From positions 1 through 30,479 of IMG/VR virus record IMGVR_UViG_3300034073_003143: a DNA stretch of 30,479 nt. The stretch is one strand, 5' to 3'. The DNA is from a virus. Below, piece by piece: positions 1 through 8,158 of this stretch. The notes below the pieces were generated by a model that was not told the origin of the DNA, ran no database searches, and saw nothing but the letters and a program-made list of their open reading frames with translations. The translations under genes were made by a program, and so were the position numbers. How positions within the stretch are numbered: the first letter of the stretch is position 1; each line of letters begins with the position of its first letter.

Positions 1-229
1 AGTCTGCTTTACCTTTTGGATCGTACTTAAACAAATACATGTAGCCAGGTGTCATCTCTCCAACTTTGCGTTTCTGTTGAAAAGATCGAACAACCTTTGA
101 AGGCGTCAAACGATTGGGCGCAGAGATTTGTTCTGCCGCATCTCTGTACCAGTTTCGGGCAGCCGAAGTTCTCGCAGGCAATTGACCAGCGTTTACGCCT
201 TGATAGATGATTTCTTTAAAAAGTAACAT
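1..229 (-). CDS. Partial phage protein, possibly DNA end protector gp2-like
   Basis: This gene runs off the left edge; 76 codons are visible from an ATG at 229, with no stop. AGGA lies five bases upstream of the ATG, which supports the start. The visible part begins MLLFKEIIYQGV and has a basic middle (KVVRSFQQKRK) followed by GYMYLFKYDPKGK. My recollection is that marine T4-like phages carry a protein with a similar 'M-Y-x-F-x-Y-D-x-K' segment next to gp4, annotated as the DNA end protector (gp2). It does not resemble T4 gp2 as I remember it, so the name is tentative. It is probably co-transcribed with gp4, 27 bases upstream, and head completion would fit the neighbourhood. Confidence 0.5.
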   Translation of the reverse strand, partial: MLLFKEIIYQGVNAGQLPARTSAARNWYRDAAEQISAPNRLTPSKVVRSFQQKRKVGEMTPGYMYLFKYDPKGKAD

Positions 230-253
230 AGTATTCCTGTTATTGAATACATA

Positions 254-261
254 TATTTATG
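254..261 (-). promoter_or_regulatory. Possible late promoter box (CATAAATA) for the leftmost gene
   Basis: On the minus strand the sequence reads CATAAATA, one base from the T4 late consensus TATAAATA. It overlaps the gp4 stop codon and ends 24 bases before the ATG at 229. That spacing is a little shorter than at the clearer late promoters in this window. It may be chance in AT-rich DNA. Confidence 0.3.
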
Positions 262-697
262 TCAAATGTTTCTCTGTAAGTATCTTAAATTCCCAATTTC
301 TATCTTTACAGTACTCTGTTGCCGCTTTCCATTTTGCTTGATTGACGCCCCATGTCATGACTTCATTGAGATATCTGCGAGTTGGCTTTGCTGAACCTTC
401 TTTCTTTTTTGGTTCCATCGTTTGAATGTGAGGCTTGACTTCAATCAGACATGCTTTTAAATTGCCATTCTTGTCACGATATCGTACCCAAAAATCGACA
501 AAATAGCGATGATATTTGGTATCAATTGGGGATTTGTATGGTATGACTACCTCTTCAGAGTTCCATTCTAGTACAGACGAATTCATATCACACCACACCA
601 TGAATCTGCGTTCAAGCAGACTGCGGTAAATGATTTTAGTTGGATCGCCCTTGTACTTTTGTGGGTTAATTGGTTTGTATTTGCCTTTGTATGCCAT
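257..697 (-). CDS. 4: gp4-like head completion protein
   Basis: This 146-residue protein matches T4 gp4 (gp50/65), about 150 residues, along its length. It opens MAYKGKYKPINPQKYKGDPTKI, close to T4's MAYSGKW...KYRGDP. It has the 'YRSLLERRF' segment with its central Glu, a 'YHRYFVDFWV' strand, an 'LIEVKPH' strand and the C-terminal 'W..N..KWKAA....' helix ending in KILTE. The ExK of IEVKP plus the upstream Asp fit the TnsA/restriction-endonuclease-like fold proposed for this family. In T4 it acts on DNA-filled heads before tail joining. It is transcribed divergently from the gp48-like gene, with only 44 bases between them. Confidence 0.92.
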   Translation of the reverse strand: MAYKGKYKPINPQKYKGDPTKIIYRSLLERRFMVWCDMNSSVLEWNSEEVVIPYKSPIDTKYHRYFVDFWVRYRDKNGNLKACLIEVKPHIQTMEPKKKEGSAKPTRRYLNEVMTWGVNQAKWKAATEYCKDRNWEFKILTEKHLT

Positions 698-704
698 AGT
701 GAAT

Positions 705-712
705 TATAAATA
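705..712 (+). promoter_or_regulatory. T4-type late promoter (TATAAATA) for the gp48 operon
   Basis: An exact TATAAATA octamer is the signature of T4-family late promoters read by the gp55 sigma factor. It ends 29 bases before the gp48-like ATG at 742, which has its own AAGGA site at 730-734. The box continues as ATAAATAGATG, an 11-mer also found in the promoter upstream of gp13. It sits in the 44-base gap between divergent genes. Confidence 0.8.
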
Positions 713-733
713 GATGAAAACAACCTCTCAAGG

Positions 734-741
734 ATATTTAG
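734..741 (-). promoter_or_regulatory. Possible late promoter box (CTAAATAT) for gp4
   Basis: On the minus strand the sequence reads CTAAATAT, a relaxed form of the late box, 36 bases before the gp4 ATG. If functional, the two divergent late promoters would interleave within 44 bases, and this one would overlap the gp48 ribosome-binding site. The assignment rests on motif and spacing only. Confidence 0.3.
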
Positions 742-1740
742 ATGGCATTAACAACATTCGAATTAACATCAGATTTTGCTCAAACGGCAAGCGATAGAAG
801 TGCGTTTGGTGGAACTTCTCTACAGATTGTGGGAAGATATGCTGATTCTGGTTTAAGTGGCACATACTCATATCCATCAGGTGATCAACAAGATGGTTTC
901 TATGTTCCAAGAATGACATTTAAATTTTATGATGCTTTCGGTGGATTTATTTCTGGTGCACCAACAGTTAAAATGCGTGTACCAAACAATTTCAATGTGT
1001 CGAGTTTTTCAGAGTACAGTAGAACCGAAGCAATCTTTGGTGCCGGTATGGAAAACTTAGCGGCACAACTTTATACTGAAGCAGGCGCAGAAAATGTAGG
1101 CGAACAAGCAGGCGGAGACTTAACTGCGACACAAGTTACTGAAGGTGGTGCAGAAGGTCTACTTAAATATGGTGCAACTGCCGCAGAAGCATTTTTGTAT
1201 GCACTTCAAAAATCGCTTGCTGGTGCGACTGGCTTTCTTACATCTGGTGGTTTGAATTCAATTTCACAGGCTGAGTTTACTGGAAGAGCCGCAGTCAATC
1301 CATACGCACAATTGCTCTACAAAGGTCCTCAGTTTAGACGATATCAAGTGCCGGTCACATTTAGACCAAGAAGTCAGACTGAAGCACAAAACATTGTTAA
1401 GATTTTAAATACATTTAAGGTTGCATCGTCACCTTCAGCCCAGAATAGATCAGTCACACTTGGTGGTGTCACAGGCACACTTCAATCATTTACTTTTGGT
1501 TATCCACATCTAACTGCATTCAGCATTGAATTCAATTCACCCCAAGGCGCACAGACACTTTTTGAAAGTAAACTTTGTGCGATTGAATCTGTTGCAGTTG
1601 ATTATGGTGGACAAAAGATGACATTCTTTGAAGATGGTATTCCAACAGAAAGTACAATGACGCTTCAATTGTCTGAAGTGACTGTCCGCACTCTTGGTGA
1701 TGCTAAGTCCGATGCTAACTCAGGAAGAAAGATCATATAA
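742..1740 (+). CDS. 48: gp48-like baseplate tail-tube cap protein
   Basis: A 332-residue protein, against 364 for T4 gp48. It aligns by eye with T4 gp48 in three places: an N-terminal 'YPSG...' segment leading to a membrane-free beta region; a central 'RYQVPVTFRPRSQTEAQNIVKIL' strand-helix that matches T4's 'FTWDLTPRSTEDLMAIINI'; and a C-terminal 'CAIESVAVDY...STMTLQLSEV' that matches 'CQIQSIRFD...TFTLEMTMREI'. gp48 sits on the hub and, with gp54, starts tail-tube polymerisation. The middle (residues about 105-175) is Gly/Ala-rich. AAGGA seven bases before the ATG supports the start. gp54 is a relative, but the C-terminus fits gp48 better. Confidence 0.8.
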   Translation: MALTTFELTSDFAQTASDRSAFGGTSLQIVGRYADSGLSGTYSYPSGDQQDGFYVPRMTFKFYDAFGGFISGAPTVKMRVPNNFNVSSFSEYSRTEAIFGAGMENLAAQLYTEAGAENVGEQAGGDLTATQVTEGGAEGLLKYGATAAEAFLYALQKSLAGATGFLTSGGLNSISQAEFTGRAAVNPYAQLLYKGPQFRRYQVPVTFRPRSQTEAQNIVKILNTFKVASSPSAQNRSVTLGGVTGTLQSFTFGYPHLTAFSIEFNSPQGAQTLFESKLCAIESVAVDYGGQKMTFFEDGIPTESTMTLQLSEVTVRTLGDAKSDANSGRKII

Positions 1741-1743
1741 GCC

Positions 1744-2268
1744 ATGGCACTATATTCTTTTTATCCAAAGATCAAATATCAGATCGATCCGTTTACGGAA
1801 CTAAAAGTAGTTGACATTACGATTTCTGCTAAAATTAAGCAGGCACTTAAAAATTACAATGCGATTGCAATTCAACCATATACAGTACAGAATGGTGATC
1901 GACCAGATGCCGTTTCAAATCTTCTCTATGGCACTCCATACTATGAGTACATTCTATTGATGGTTAATAATATCGAAAGTGTTTATGATCAATGGCCAAA
2001 AGATGATAAGACATTTGAAAACTACATCATCGAAAAGTATGGAAGTGTTTCTGCCGCAAGAACTGGATACAAATATTACTATACCGCAGATGGAGACATT
2101 GTAAGCGAAGAATATTGGCAGACATTACCAGGCGCAAGAAAGTTTAGAGAAACTTTTTACGAATATGAAACTCGTTTGAATGACGAAAAGTCTCGTATTC
2201 GTGTGCTAGAACTTCCATACATTGTTCGTTTTGAGAGCGACTTACAAGAATTGTTGACACAAAGATGA
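1744..2268 (+). CDS. 53: gp53 baseplate wedge protein
   Basis: A 174-residue protein; T4 gp53 is 196. The diagnostic segment is 'RPDAVSNLLYGTPYYEYILLMVNNI' (residues about 53-77), matching T4's 'RPEELANAIYGNPQLYWVLLMCND'. It is followed by a Trp-containing loop and 'FENYIIEKYGS'. The C-terminus carries a long charged helix (NDEKSRIRVLELPYIVRFESDLQELL), as in the family. gp53 joins the six wedges to the central hub. The gene starts three bases after the gp48-like stop, and its own stop overlaps the next start as ATGA, so translation is probably coupled. Confidence 0.92.
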   Translation: MALYSFYPKIKYQIDPFTELKVVDITISAKIKQALKNYNAIAIQPYTVQNGDRPDAVSNLLYGTPYYEYILLMVNNIESVYDQWPKDDKTFENYIIEKYGSVSAARTGYKYYYTADGDIVSEEYWQTLPGARKFRETFYEYETRLNDEKSRIRVLELPYIVRFESDLQELLTQR

Positions 2269-3662
2269 GCCTTTTAAACTTTCCTGATAGTGAATCTTTC
2301 AATAGTGAAGATTACATTCCACAACAACAAACTGGAGTGCATTTTCAAGGCACATACACGCTTGACACTTTGCGTATCAAATTAAAAAACAATCAAATTG
2401 TTGAACTTGGCAATGTTTTTACTGAGATAGAAGTCTTTGAAGATGTTTTCAAATATTCGATTGAAGGTAGAATTCGCATCAAAGACTATGTTGGTGGTAT
2501 TGAGAAATTCATTATCACAGGTGGCGAAGAGATTGCCATTCGTGCGTTAAAACCAAATGGTCAAAACGAAATTATTCTTAGCCGTGACGATTTAATTGTC
2601 ACAAAGTTATCGCCAATTGTTTTCACACAAAACAATTTTAGAACATATGATCTATTCTTTACATCAAGATCATCTATCAATTCGATGAAGAAAAAAGTCT
2701 TCAAGAGTTTTGGTTCAGATCGAAATCTAGTAAGCATCGTACAAAAACTCTTCTCTGAAATTGGCGACACTAACAACATTGCCGTTCACAATAGCAATAT
2801 CTTTTTGAACAATGCATTTGTATGCCCAGGCAAAAGACCATTAGACGCAATTAACATGTTAGCCAAAAGAGCATGTGTAGATGGTGACTATTTTCTTTTC
2901 TTTGAACGCTTTGCGAAAAATCCAACAGAAAACTTTACCCACGCATTCATTGGATTTAATACACTTAAAGAATTTTGGACAGAGAACAATTCAATACCAA
3001 AAATTACTTATGAACCAAACACAAGTAAAGTCAACTACATTGATGAAAACGAAAGCGAATCAAATGTTTCAACCTTCTATGTGAGATTAGAACAAAACTT
3101 TGACCACATGGCATTTACAAAATCAGGATTCTACAATTCACGAATTCGCACACTAGACTTAATCAATCAAAATTATACAGACACTAAGTTAGATTATCTC
3201 AATGAATCTGAAGACAATCTAAAAACAATCTATAACAACAGATTTGTTGACCGCAATAATATTTTTACAGATTACGATACAACAACAATTGAGAGATTGA
3301 TCGTAAGACCAAGAAACGACACAATTACAAACAAGAATCAATGGTTGAAGTTCGACACTTATGGTTCTGTTTTAAATAGTGGCATCAGAGTTACCGTTCA
3401 AATTTCTGGTGCAACAAATAAAATTGGTGTGGGCAATTTAATTGAGTTAAGCATACCAAGTCAAGCATCAAAAACAATTCGATATGAAAGCCCGGTACCA
3501 CATGAAGATCAAGTTTATTCTGGCAAGTACATGGTAACTGCAACAAAACATTTTTTAACCCCTAAATCATATACTAAAACTTTAGAATTAAGTCGTGGAT
3601 CACTCAGATTCGACATTGATACACTTGTCGAAAGATTCTCTGCGGCAGAAGAAATAGCATAA
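2265..3662 (+). CDS. 27: gp27-like baseplate hub protein
   Basis: A 465-residue soluble beta-rich protein with no signal peptide or membrane segment. The pattern fits the gp27/VgrG-like hub fold. The N-terminal half ('LKNNQIVELGNVFTEIEVFEDVFKYSIEG...') leads into an insertion domain, with 'PLDAINMLAKRACVDGDYFLFFE' (about 195-217). The C-terminal half contains 'GNLIELSIPS' and 'YSGKYMVTATKH', typical of the strand that closes the hub barrel. Context supports this: it lies between gp53 and the gp5-like spike, and T4 gp27 binds gp5. It is longer than T4 gp27 (391). The start overlaps the gp53 stop (ATGA). Direct similarity to T4 gp27 is weak by eye, so the call rests partly on position. Confidence 0.65.
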   Translation: MSLLNFPDSESFNSEDYIPQQQTGVHFQGTYTLDTLRIKLKNNQIVELGNVFTEIEVFEDVFKYSIEGRIRIKDYVGGIEKFIITGGEEIAIRALKPNGQNEIILSRDDLIVTKLSPIVFTQNNFRTYDLFFTSRSSINSMKKKVFKSFGSDRNLVSIVQKLFSEIGDTNNIAVHNSNIFLNNAFVCPGKRPLDAINMLAKRACVDGDYFLFFERFAKNPTENFTHAFIGFNTLKEFWTENNSIPKITYEPNTSKVNYIDENESESNVSTFYVRLEQNFDHMAFTKSGFYNSRIRTLDLINQNYTDTKLDYLNESEDNLKTIYNNRFVDRNNIFTDYDTTTIERLIVRPRNDTITNKNQWLKFDTYGSVLNSGIRVTVQISGATNKIGVGNLIELSIPSQASKTIRYESPVPHEDQVYSGKYMVTATKHFLTPKSYTKTLELSRGSLRFDIDTLVERFSAAEEIA

Positions 3663-3673
3663 AAGGATAACTG

Positions 3674-4627
3674 ATGAAACTTTCTTTCTCAGAATATGTA
3701 CAAAGAACAGACTACGAAGCCTATCAGCCTTTGTTAGAAAAACTTATCATGTATAGCAATGGTAAGAGATACGGGCAGATTGTTTTTCTTGCAGGTGGTG
3801 CTGGTTCAGGCAAAGGGTTTGCTATCAATAACTTTATGGAAGGTGACAAGTTCAAGGTTCGTGATGTTGACGAATTGAAACTTGCCTTTCAAAAACTCAG
3901 TCGCTTAGATAAATTTACTACGCAACAGTTGCTTGACAAATATGGCGATAAACTAAGCCCAAATGATAGAGACCTCGTTCAAAAAGAGATGACTGACAAA
4001 GACATTAAACTCAGTCGCCTTGATCTTAGAAATCCTACACATGTTTACTTGCTTCACATCCTTGTTCGTGCAACAGGTGCAAAAAACAAAACGCTTGATT
4101 TGATTCTCGACAATGCAAAAGAAGGTACTCTACCAAACATTCTTTTTGATACAACCTTTGCTGACATGGATGACATGAACACTTACATACCAATGTTACT
4201 TAAGGTTGGCTATCAAGCAAAAGATATTCATGTGACTTGGGTTCTTACAAACTATGAGATTGCAATTCAAAACAACGCAAAAAGATCAAGAGTTGTACCA
4301 CAAGATATTTTATTGAAAACGCATCGTGGTGCGGCAAAAACAGTTGTCACACTTGTTCGTACAGGTTTTCCAAGAGAAGTTGATGGCGGCATTTATGTTG
4401 TTCTCAACAATCCACAGAATACAATGTTCATTGTTGATCCGAAAACAGGCGAACACTACAAAGATATCAAAGGTAGAAAAGTTGTAGGCAACTTTACTTA
4501 CCTTACATTGAAGAAACCAGGTAAGTCAATTACAAATGATGCTGAGGTGAAAAAACAATTGTATGCTTGGATCAAAGATAATGTTCCAGAAGACGCATTA
4601 GATACCTCAGAATTGGACAAACTATGA
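3674..4627 (+). CDS. P-loop (zeta-toxin/kinase-like) protein in the hub operon
   Basis: A 317-residue protein with a clear Walker A, GGAGSGKG at residues 41-48, after a hydrophobic strand (QIVFLA). A second strand ends in 'ILFDTT' (D159), and 'WVLTNYEIAIQNNAKRSR' (189-206) is followed by 'LLKTHRGA', with Arg and His placed as in zeta-toxin/polynucleotide-kinase-like P-loop kinases. The substrate is unknown. The C-terminal third (about 235-317) has no motif I recognise. It has a good AAAGGA site six bases upstream and a 4-base ATGA overlap with the next gene. It lies between hub genes, so it is presumably made late. Its first residues (MKLSFSEYVQ) resemble the T4 capsid-targeting sequence. Confidence 0.75.
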   Translation: MKLSFSEYVQRTDYEAYQPLLEKLIMYSNGKRYGQIVFLAGGAGSGKGFAINNFMEGDKFKVRDVDELKLAFQKLSRLDKFTTQQLLDKYGDKLSPNDRDLVQKEMTDKDIKLSRLDLRNPTHVYLLHILVRATGAKNKTLDLILDNAKEGTLPNILFDTTFADMDDMNTYIPMLLKVGYQAKDIHVTWVLTNYEIAIQNNAKRSRVVPQDILLKTHRGAAKTVVTLVRTGFPREVDGGIYVVLNNPQNTMFIVDPKTGEHYKDIKGRKVVGNFTYLTLKKPGKSITNDAEVKKQLYAWIKDNVPEDALDTSELDKL

Positions 4628-4854
4628 AAAGATTCAAGCAATACATATCTACACCTGCTTCAATTGAAGAGTGGGAAGAAGATGTTTACGGACCAGAGAT
4701 ACTTGAGACACTCAAGCAAGTTGATGGTCGATGGGCAATCGTTTCAAAGAAGACTGGACGCCCTCTTGTTTATTACAAAGGCGAAGGCAAACCATCTGAT
4801 GAGTGGTTTCGTGAACAAGAAAGAAGAATTCAGTATTTCAAACATAAAGGTTAA
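4624..4854 (+). CDS. Small conserved-looking protein of unknown function
   Basis: A 76-residue charged protein (MKRFKQYIST...YFKHKG). It overlaps the kinase-like gene by ATGA and ends two bases before the gp5-like ATG, so it is certainly part of the operon. Aromatic and basic residues cluster in the second half (RPLVYYKGEGKPSDEWFREQERRIQYFKH). The first eight residues, MKRFKQYI, follow the pattern M-K-x-aromatic-x-Q/E-aromatic-I of T4 capsid-targeting leaders, but the usual Glu at the cleavage site is absent. I assign no function. An overlapping frame at 4664-4870 is a shadow. Confidence 0.75.
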   Translation: MKRFKQYISTPASIEEWEEDVYGPEILETLKQVDGRWAIVSKKTGRPLVYYKGEGKPSDEWFREQERRIQYFKHKG

Positions 4855-4856
4855 GT

Positions 4857-5681
4857 ATGTTTCTTGGTAAAGATGGTTTTGTTTGGTGGATTGGTGTTGT
4901 CGAAGATATTGGAGACGATCTACTACTAGGTCGTGCGAAGGTTCGCATCTTTGGTTATCATCCTGAATATTCTTCTGGTAGATTAGACACCAGCGATTTG
5001 CCTTGGGCGTATACAATTATGCCCACAAACATACCAAATGCATATGGTCGACCAGAATTAGGCGATTGGGTTTTTGGATTCTTCTTAGATGCCGATGAAG
5101 CCGAAGAGCCTGCCATTCTCGGATATCTGCCAGGCATACCAAGCGGTTCAGGTTCGTTTGGTCGCTATAGAAAAGAAAAAAGAAACTTTGCAAACACAGT
5201 CAATGCAGAGAGTTTTTCAATCACTACAAGATCAGGTCATACACTTGACTTTCAAGATGCCACTTCAGCAGAATCGATTACGCTAACGCACAAAAATCGA
5301 AACACTTTTACGATGGCGGCAAACAATGACATTACAATCAAGCATCAAAAAGGACCAGTTATCACATTAGATGACGATGGACAGACTGGTCAGATTAAAC
5401 TGAGAGTTGCCAACACGGCAACAACCAGCAATGCAAGCATGACAATGGGTTGTAGCACAATTTCGTTGGCGGCTTGTTCAAATGGGGTCATAAATATTCA
5501 AAGAGGATCATCGTCAATTCGAATGTTCACGAATGGTAACATTGAATTGATTGCAGGAGGGGGAACTGGAGATATCATTGTGTCAGGAAATGGTGGTTCC
5601 TATTCTCTCACATCAAAGATTAAATTGATGGATGAACAGATTGAAGTAGCAAAGACATTACCGGAGGCAAATACACCTTAA
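4857..5681 (+). CDS. 5: gp5-like baseplate central spike, without lysozyme domain
   Basis: A 274-residue protein. The N-terminal OB-fold is plain: 'FVWWIGVVED...LGRAKVRIFGYH' (8-35), 'LPWAYTIMP' (48-56) and 'GDWVFGFFLDADEAEEPAILGYLPG' (69-93), matching the T4 gp5 OB domain and PAAR/spike proteins. The rest is a short-strand repeat region (ITLTHKNRNTFTMAANNDITIK..., SIRMFTNGNIELIAGGGTGDIIVSG) that fits a trimeric beta-helix needle. T4 gp5 is 575 residues and carries a lysozyme domain between these parts; nothing lysozyme-like is present here. It would form the membrane-puncturing tip attached to the gp27-like hub. The start is two bases after the previous stop. Confidence 0.9.
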   Translation: MFLGKDGFVWWIGVVEDIGDDLLLGRAKVRIFGYHPEYSSGRLDTSDLPWAYTIMPTNIPNAYGRPELGDWVFGFFLDADEAEEPAILGYLPGIPSGSGSFGRYRKEKRNFANTVNAESFSITTRSGHTLDFQDATSAESITLTHKNRNTFTMAANNDITIKHQKGPVITLDDDGQTGQIKLRVANTATTSNASMTMGCSTISLAACSNGVINIQRGSSSIRMFTNGNIELIAGGGTGDIIVSGNGGSYSLTSKIKLMDEQIEVAKTLPEANTP

Positions 5682-5748
5682 ATGAAAGGCTACACAGTTA
5701 TTTTAGTCGAATGTCAATAGAATGTCAACTTTTTAAAGGATTATTACC

Positions 5749-5934
5749 ATGACCAATCACGAAACACTTGTAAGTTTGTTTGACACATACTTGAAAGAAA
5801 ATGAGAAGTTTACCGATAAAGGCGTCAAAGCCGCAGGTACGAGAGCAAGAAAAGCACTTGCCGAATTCACAAAAGCCGCAAAAGAAAGAAGAAAAGAGAT
5901 ACAAGATAGCAAAACTACGGAAACAAAAGAATAA
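5749..5934 (+). CDS. Small basic, histone-H1-like protein
   Basis: A 61-residue protein, predicted all-helical and Lys/Ala-rich. An acidic-to-neutral N-terminus (MTNHETLVSLFDTYLKE) is followed by 'GVKAAGTRARKALAEFTKAAKERRKEI'. The Lys/Ala/Arg pattern resembles bacterial histone-H1-like proteins, and I recall similar short proteins just before gp25 in marine T4-like phages. It may bind DNA, but this is inferred only from composition. AAAGGA lies eight bases upstream of the ATG. A direct repeat GAATGTCAA (5709-5717, 5720-5728) lies in the 67-base gap before it. The gene ends ten bases before gp25. Confidence 0.75.
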   Translation: MTNHETLVSLFDTYLKENEKFTDKGVKAAGTRARKALAEFTKAAKERRKEIQDSKTTETKE

Positions 5935-5944
5935 ATAATCAATC

Positions 5945-6334
5945 ATGGCAGAACAAGTATTTTTTAAAGATGTGCCGCTTATCTTTCGTGTGAATCCAGT
6001 CACAAATGATTTGTCGCTGGCAAAAAACGAAGAAGCAGTTAAAAAGGCACTTATCAATCTACTCCGAACAAAGATTGGAACGAGACCGTTTCGACCAAAC
6101 TTTGGCGTAGACTTAGATCGTTACTTGTTCGAAACAATAGACTATGATACAGAAATTGAAATCAATAAAGAAATTGCAAGAGCAATTAGAGAACATGAGC
6201 CAAGAGTTCAGTTGATCACAATTGAATCTAAACTTGATGAACAGAATGGTATCAAAGTGGTAATTACATATCGTGTGACAGGTTTCTCTAGAGTTCAAAC
6301 AGTCGAAACAACCGTTACTACAAGAGTAAGATAA
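5945..6334 (+). CDS. 25: gp25 baseplate wedge protein
   Basis: A 129-residue protein, the usual length for gp25 (T4 132). The family core is intact: 'ALINLLRTKIGTRPFRPNFGVDLDRYLFE' (35-63), the conserved 'EPR' at 85-87 within 'AIREHEPRVQL', and a C-terminal beta segment ending in 'VETTVTTRVR'. This is the most conserved wedge protein of contractile injection systems; it holds the wedge core bundle with gp6 and gp7 and docks the first sheath ring. Its stop codon is directly followed by the gp6 ATG, indicating coupled expression. Confidence 0.96.
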   Translation: MAEQVFFKDVPLIFRVNPVTNDLSLAKNEEAVKKALINLLRTKIGTRPFRPNFGVDLDRYLFETIDYDTEIEINKEIARAIREHEPRVQLITIESKLDEQNGIKVVITYRVTGFSRVQTVETTVTTRVR

Positions 6335-8158
6335 ATGGCGACCCCTACAAATCTAAGAGTTGATGAGTTAAACTTTGAAACCATCAAAGACAATTTAAAA
6401 TCTTTTCTTAAACAACAAGATCAATTTCTTGATGTAAACTTTGATGCTTCTGGTATTAACATTCTTCTAGATGTTCTAGCATACAATACCTATTACAATG
6501 CAACATATCTAAATCTTGCCGCTACAGAAAACTTTCTTGCAACTGCACAAAGAAGAAATTCGGTTGTCAATCTGGCAAGAAGTCTAAACTACACACCAAG
6601 ATCAAGATCATCTGCAAGAATCTTTGGTACAATTACTGCTACTGCAACAGGCGGACCTACAGTTATTGACTTGCCAAGATACACAAGATTTGAAGGTACA
6701 GTTGATGGCACCACATACGCATTTCTAACACCAGAACCAGTTACGCTTTTCAATACAACAGGTAGCACATATCAAGAAACAGATGTTCAATTAATTCAAG
6801 GTCGCTTTGCAACAGAAAGATATGTTGTCAATGCAAATGATCCTGACCAAAGATTTCTAATCAATAACGCCAATGCAGACACATCGACAATTCTAGTTCG
6901 TGTGCAAACCTCTGCATCCGATACCACAACAAGAGTGTTCATTAATCCAGCCAATGTGGTTGAAGTTACAGGAACAACACTTGCATACTTCTTAGAAGAA
7001 GTTGAAGATGGCAAGTTTGAATTGTTCTTTGGCGACAATGTTGTTGGTCGTGCATTAGACCCTGGTAACATTGTATTCATCGACTACATTGTTTCAGATG
7101 GTGCCGGTGGTAACGGAATTACAAATCTAACACTTGTTACCACAGTAAGTGGCGTCACTTCACTCACATGGACGGCAGATGGACCAGCATCAGGTGGTGA
7201 AGAGAGAGAATCGATTGAGCGTGTGCGTTTCAATGCACCAAAATTTTATACTGCACAAAATAGAACAGTAACCGCCGAAGATTACTTAGCACTCATACTG
7301 AGACAACCCAATGTGGGTTCTGCCGCAGTATGGGGTGGTGAGGATAATGACCCACCACAATATGGTCGTGTATTCATTGCAATTCGACCAACAACAGGTA
7401 CCGCACTTACTGCGTTTGAAAAGACTGCGATTATTGATACAGTTATCAAGCCAAAGAAAATTCTTACAGTACAAACAGAAATTGTTGATCCAGAATTTAT
7501 CTTTCTTACAGTTACCGCTAATGTTAAATACGATCCAAGACTTACAACAATCACTGGAGAGAGTTTAAAATCATTAGTGATTGACACAATTAAAAAATAT
7601 AACGATGACGATCTAGACCAGTTTTCAAAATACTTTAGATATTCTAAACTGACAAAACTTATCGACAATACTGAGAGATCAATTCTCAACAATACAATGA
7701 CAATTCGTTTGAGAAAAGAAACTGCGATTCAGTTGGGTGTTGGTACACGATATGAAATTAACTTTTCAAACCCAATCAATTCAGTTACAAGAGGTAGACC
7801 AGCAACATTCCCATATGGTGTTGTCTCTCAGATTTCAACAAACGGATTTACATTTCAGGGATTGCCAAACTGTTTCTTAGAAGAAAATAACGGTTTTATT
7901 CGTGTGTTTCGAATTGTTCGTACTGACATTGTTGGTGTTTCACAGAATGTTGGAACAATTGATTACGCTACAGGAAAAATTATTCTTACAAACTTTGCAC
8001 CAGATTCATTTGCAGACGGCGGTACCACACTTAGAATTACTGCCGTGCCATCTGAATTAGACATTCTACCACTTAGAGGACAAATTCTAACCATCGAAGA
8101 CGAAGATATCACAGTCAACATTACAGACGATACACAAATCAGTTTAGTTAGAAGATAA
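6335..8158 (+). CDS. 6: gp6 baseplate wedge protein
   Basis: A 607-residue protein (T4 gp6 660). The N-terminus is diagnostic: 'LRVDELNFETIKDNLKSFLKQQDQFLDVNFDASGINILLDVLAYNTYYNATYLNLAATENFLATAQ', the helical gp6/BaseplateJ start. It is followed by beta domains, 'ENFLATAQRRNSVVNLARSLNYTPR', and the J-like 'VTAEDYLALILRQPNVGSAAVWGGEDNDPPQYGRVFI' (about 310-346). gp6 dimers form the iris ring that links wedges and opens on infection. It begins immediately after gp25 and is followed after five bases by the gp7-like gene, the canonical 25-6-7 order. Confidence 0.96.
   Translation: MATPTNLRVDELNFETIKDNLKSFLKQQDQFLDVNFDASGINILLDVLAYNTYYNATYLNLAATENFLATAQRRNSVVNLARSLNYTPRSRSSARIFGTITATATGGPTVIDLPRYTRFEGTVDGTTYAFLTPEPVTLFNTTGSTYQETDVQLIQGRFATERYVVNANDPDQRFLINNANADTSTILVRVQTSASDTTTRVFINPANVVEVTGTTLAYFLEEVEDGKFELFFGDNVVGRALDPGNIVFIDYIVSDGAGGNGITNLTLVTTVSGVTSLTWTADGPASGGEERESIERVRFNAPKFYTAQNRTVTAEDYLALILRQPNVGSAAVWGGEDNDPPQYGRVFIAIRPTTGTALTAFEKTAIIDTVIKPKKILTVQTEIVDPEFIFLTVTANVKYDPRLTTITGESLKSLVIDTIKKYNDDDLDQFSKYFRYSKLTKLIDNTERSILNNTMTIRLRKETAIQLGVGTRYEINFSNPINSVTRGRPATFPYGVVSQISTNGFTFQGLPNCFLEENNGFIRVFRIVRTDIVGVSQNVGTIDYATGKIILTNFAPDSFADGGTTLRITAVPSELDILPLRGQILTIEDEDITVNITDDTQISLVRR

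Noticed and set aside
5931-5937. ATAAATA just before gp25 as a late promoter
   Set aside because: It overlaps the stop codon of the small basic gene and lies eight bases from the gp25 ATG, leaving no room for a leader with a ribosome site.
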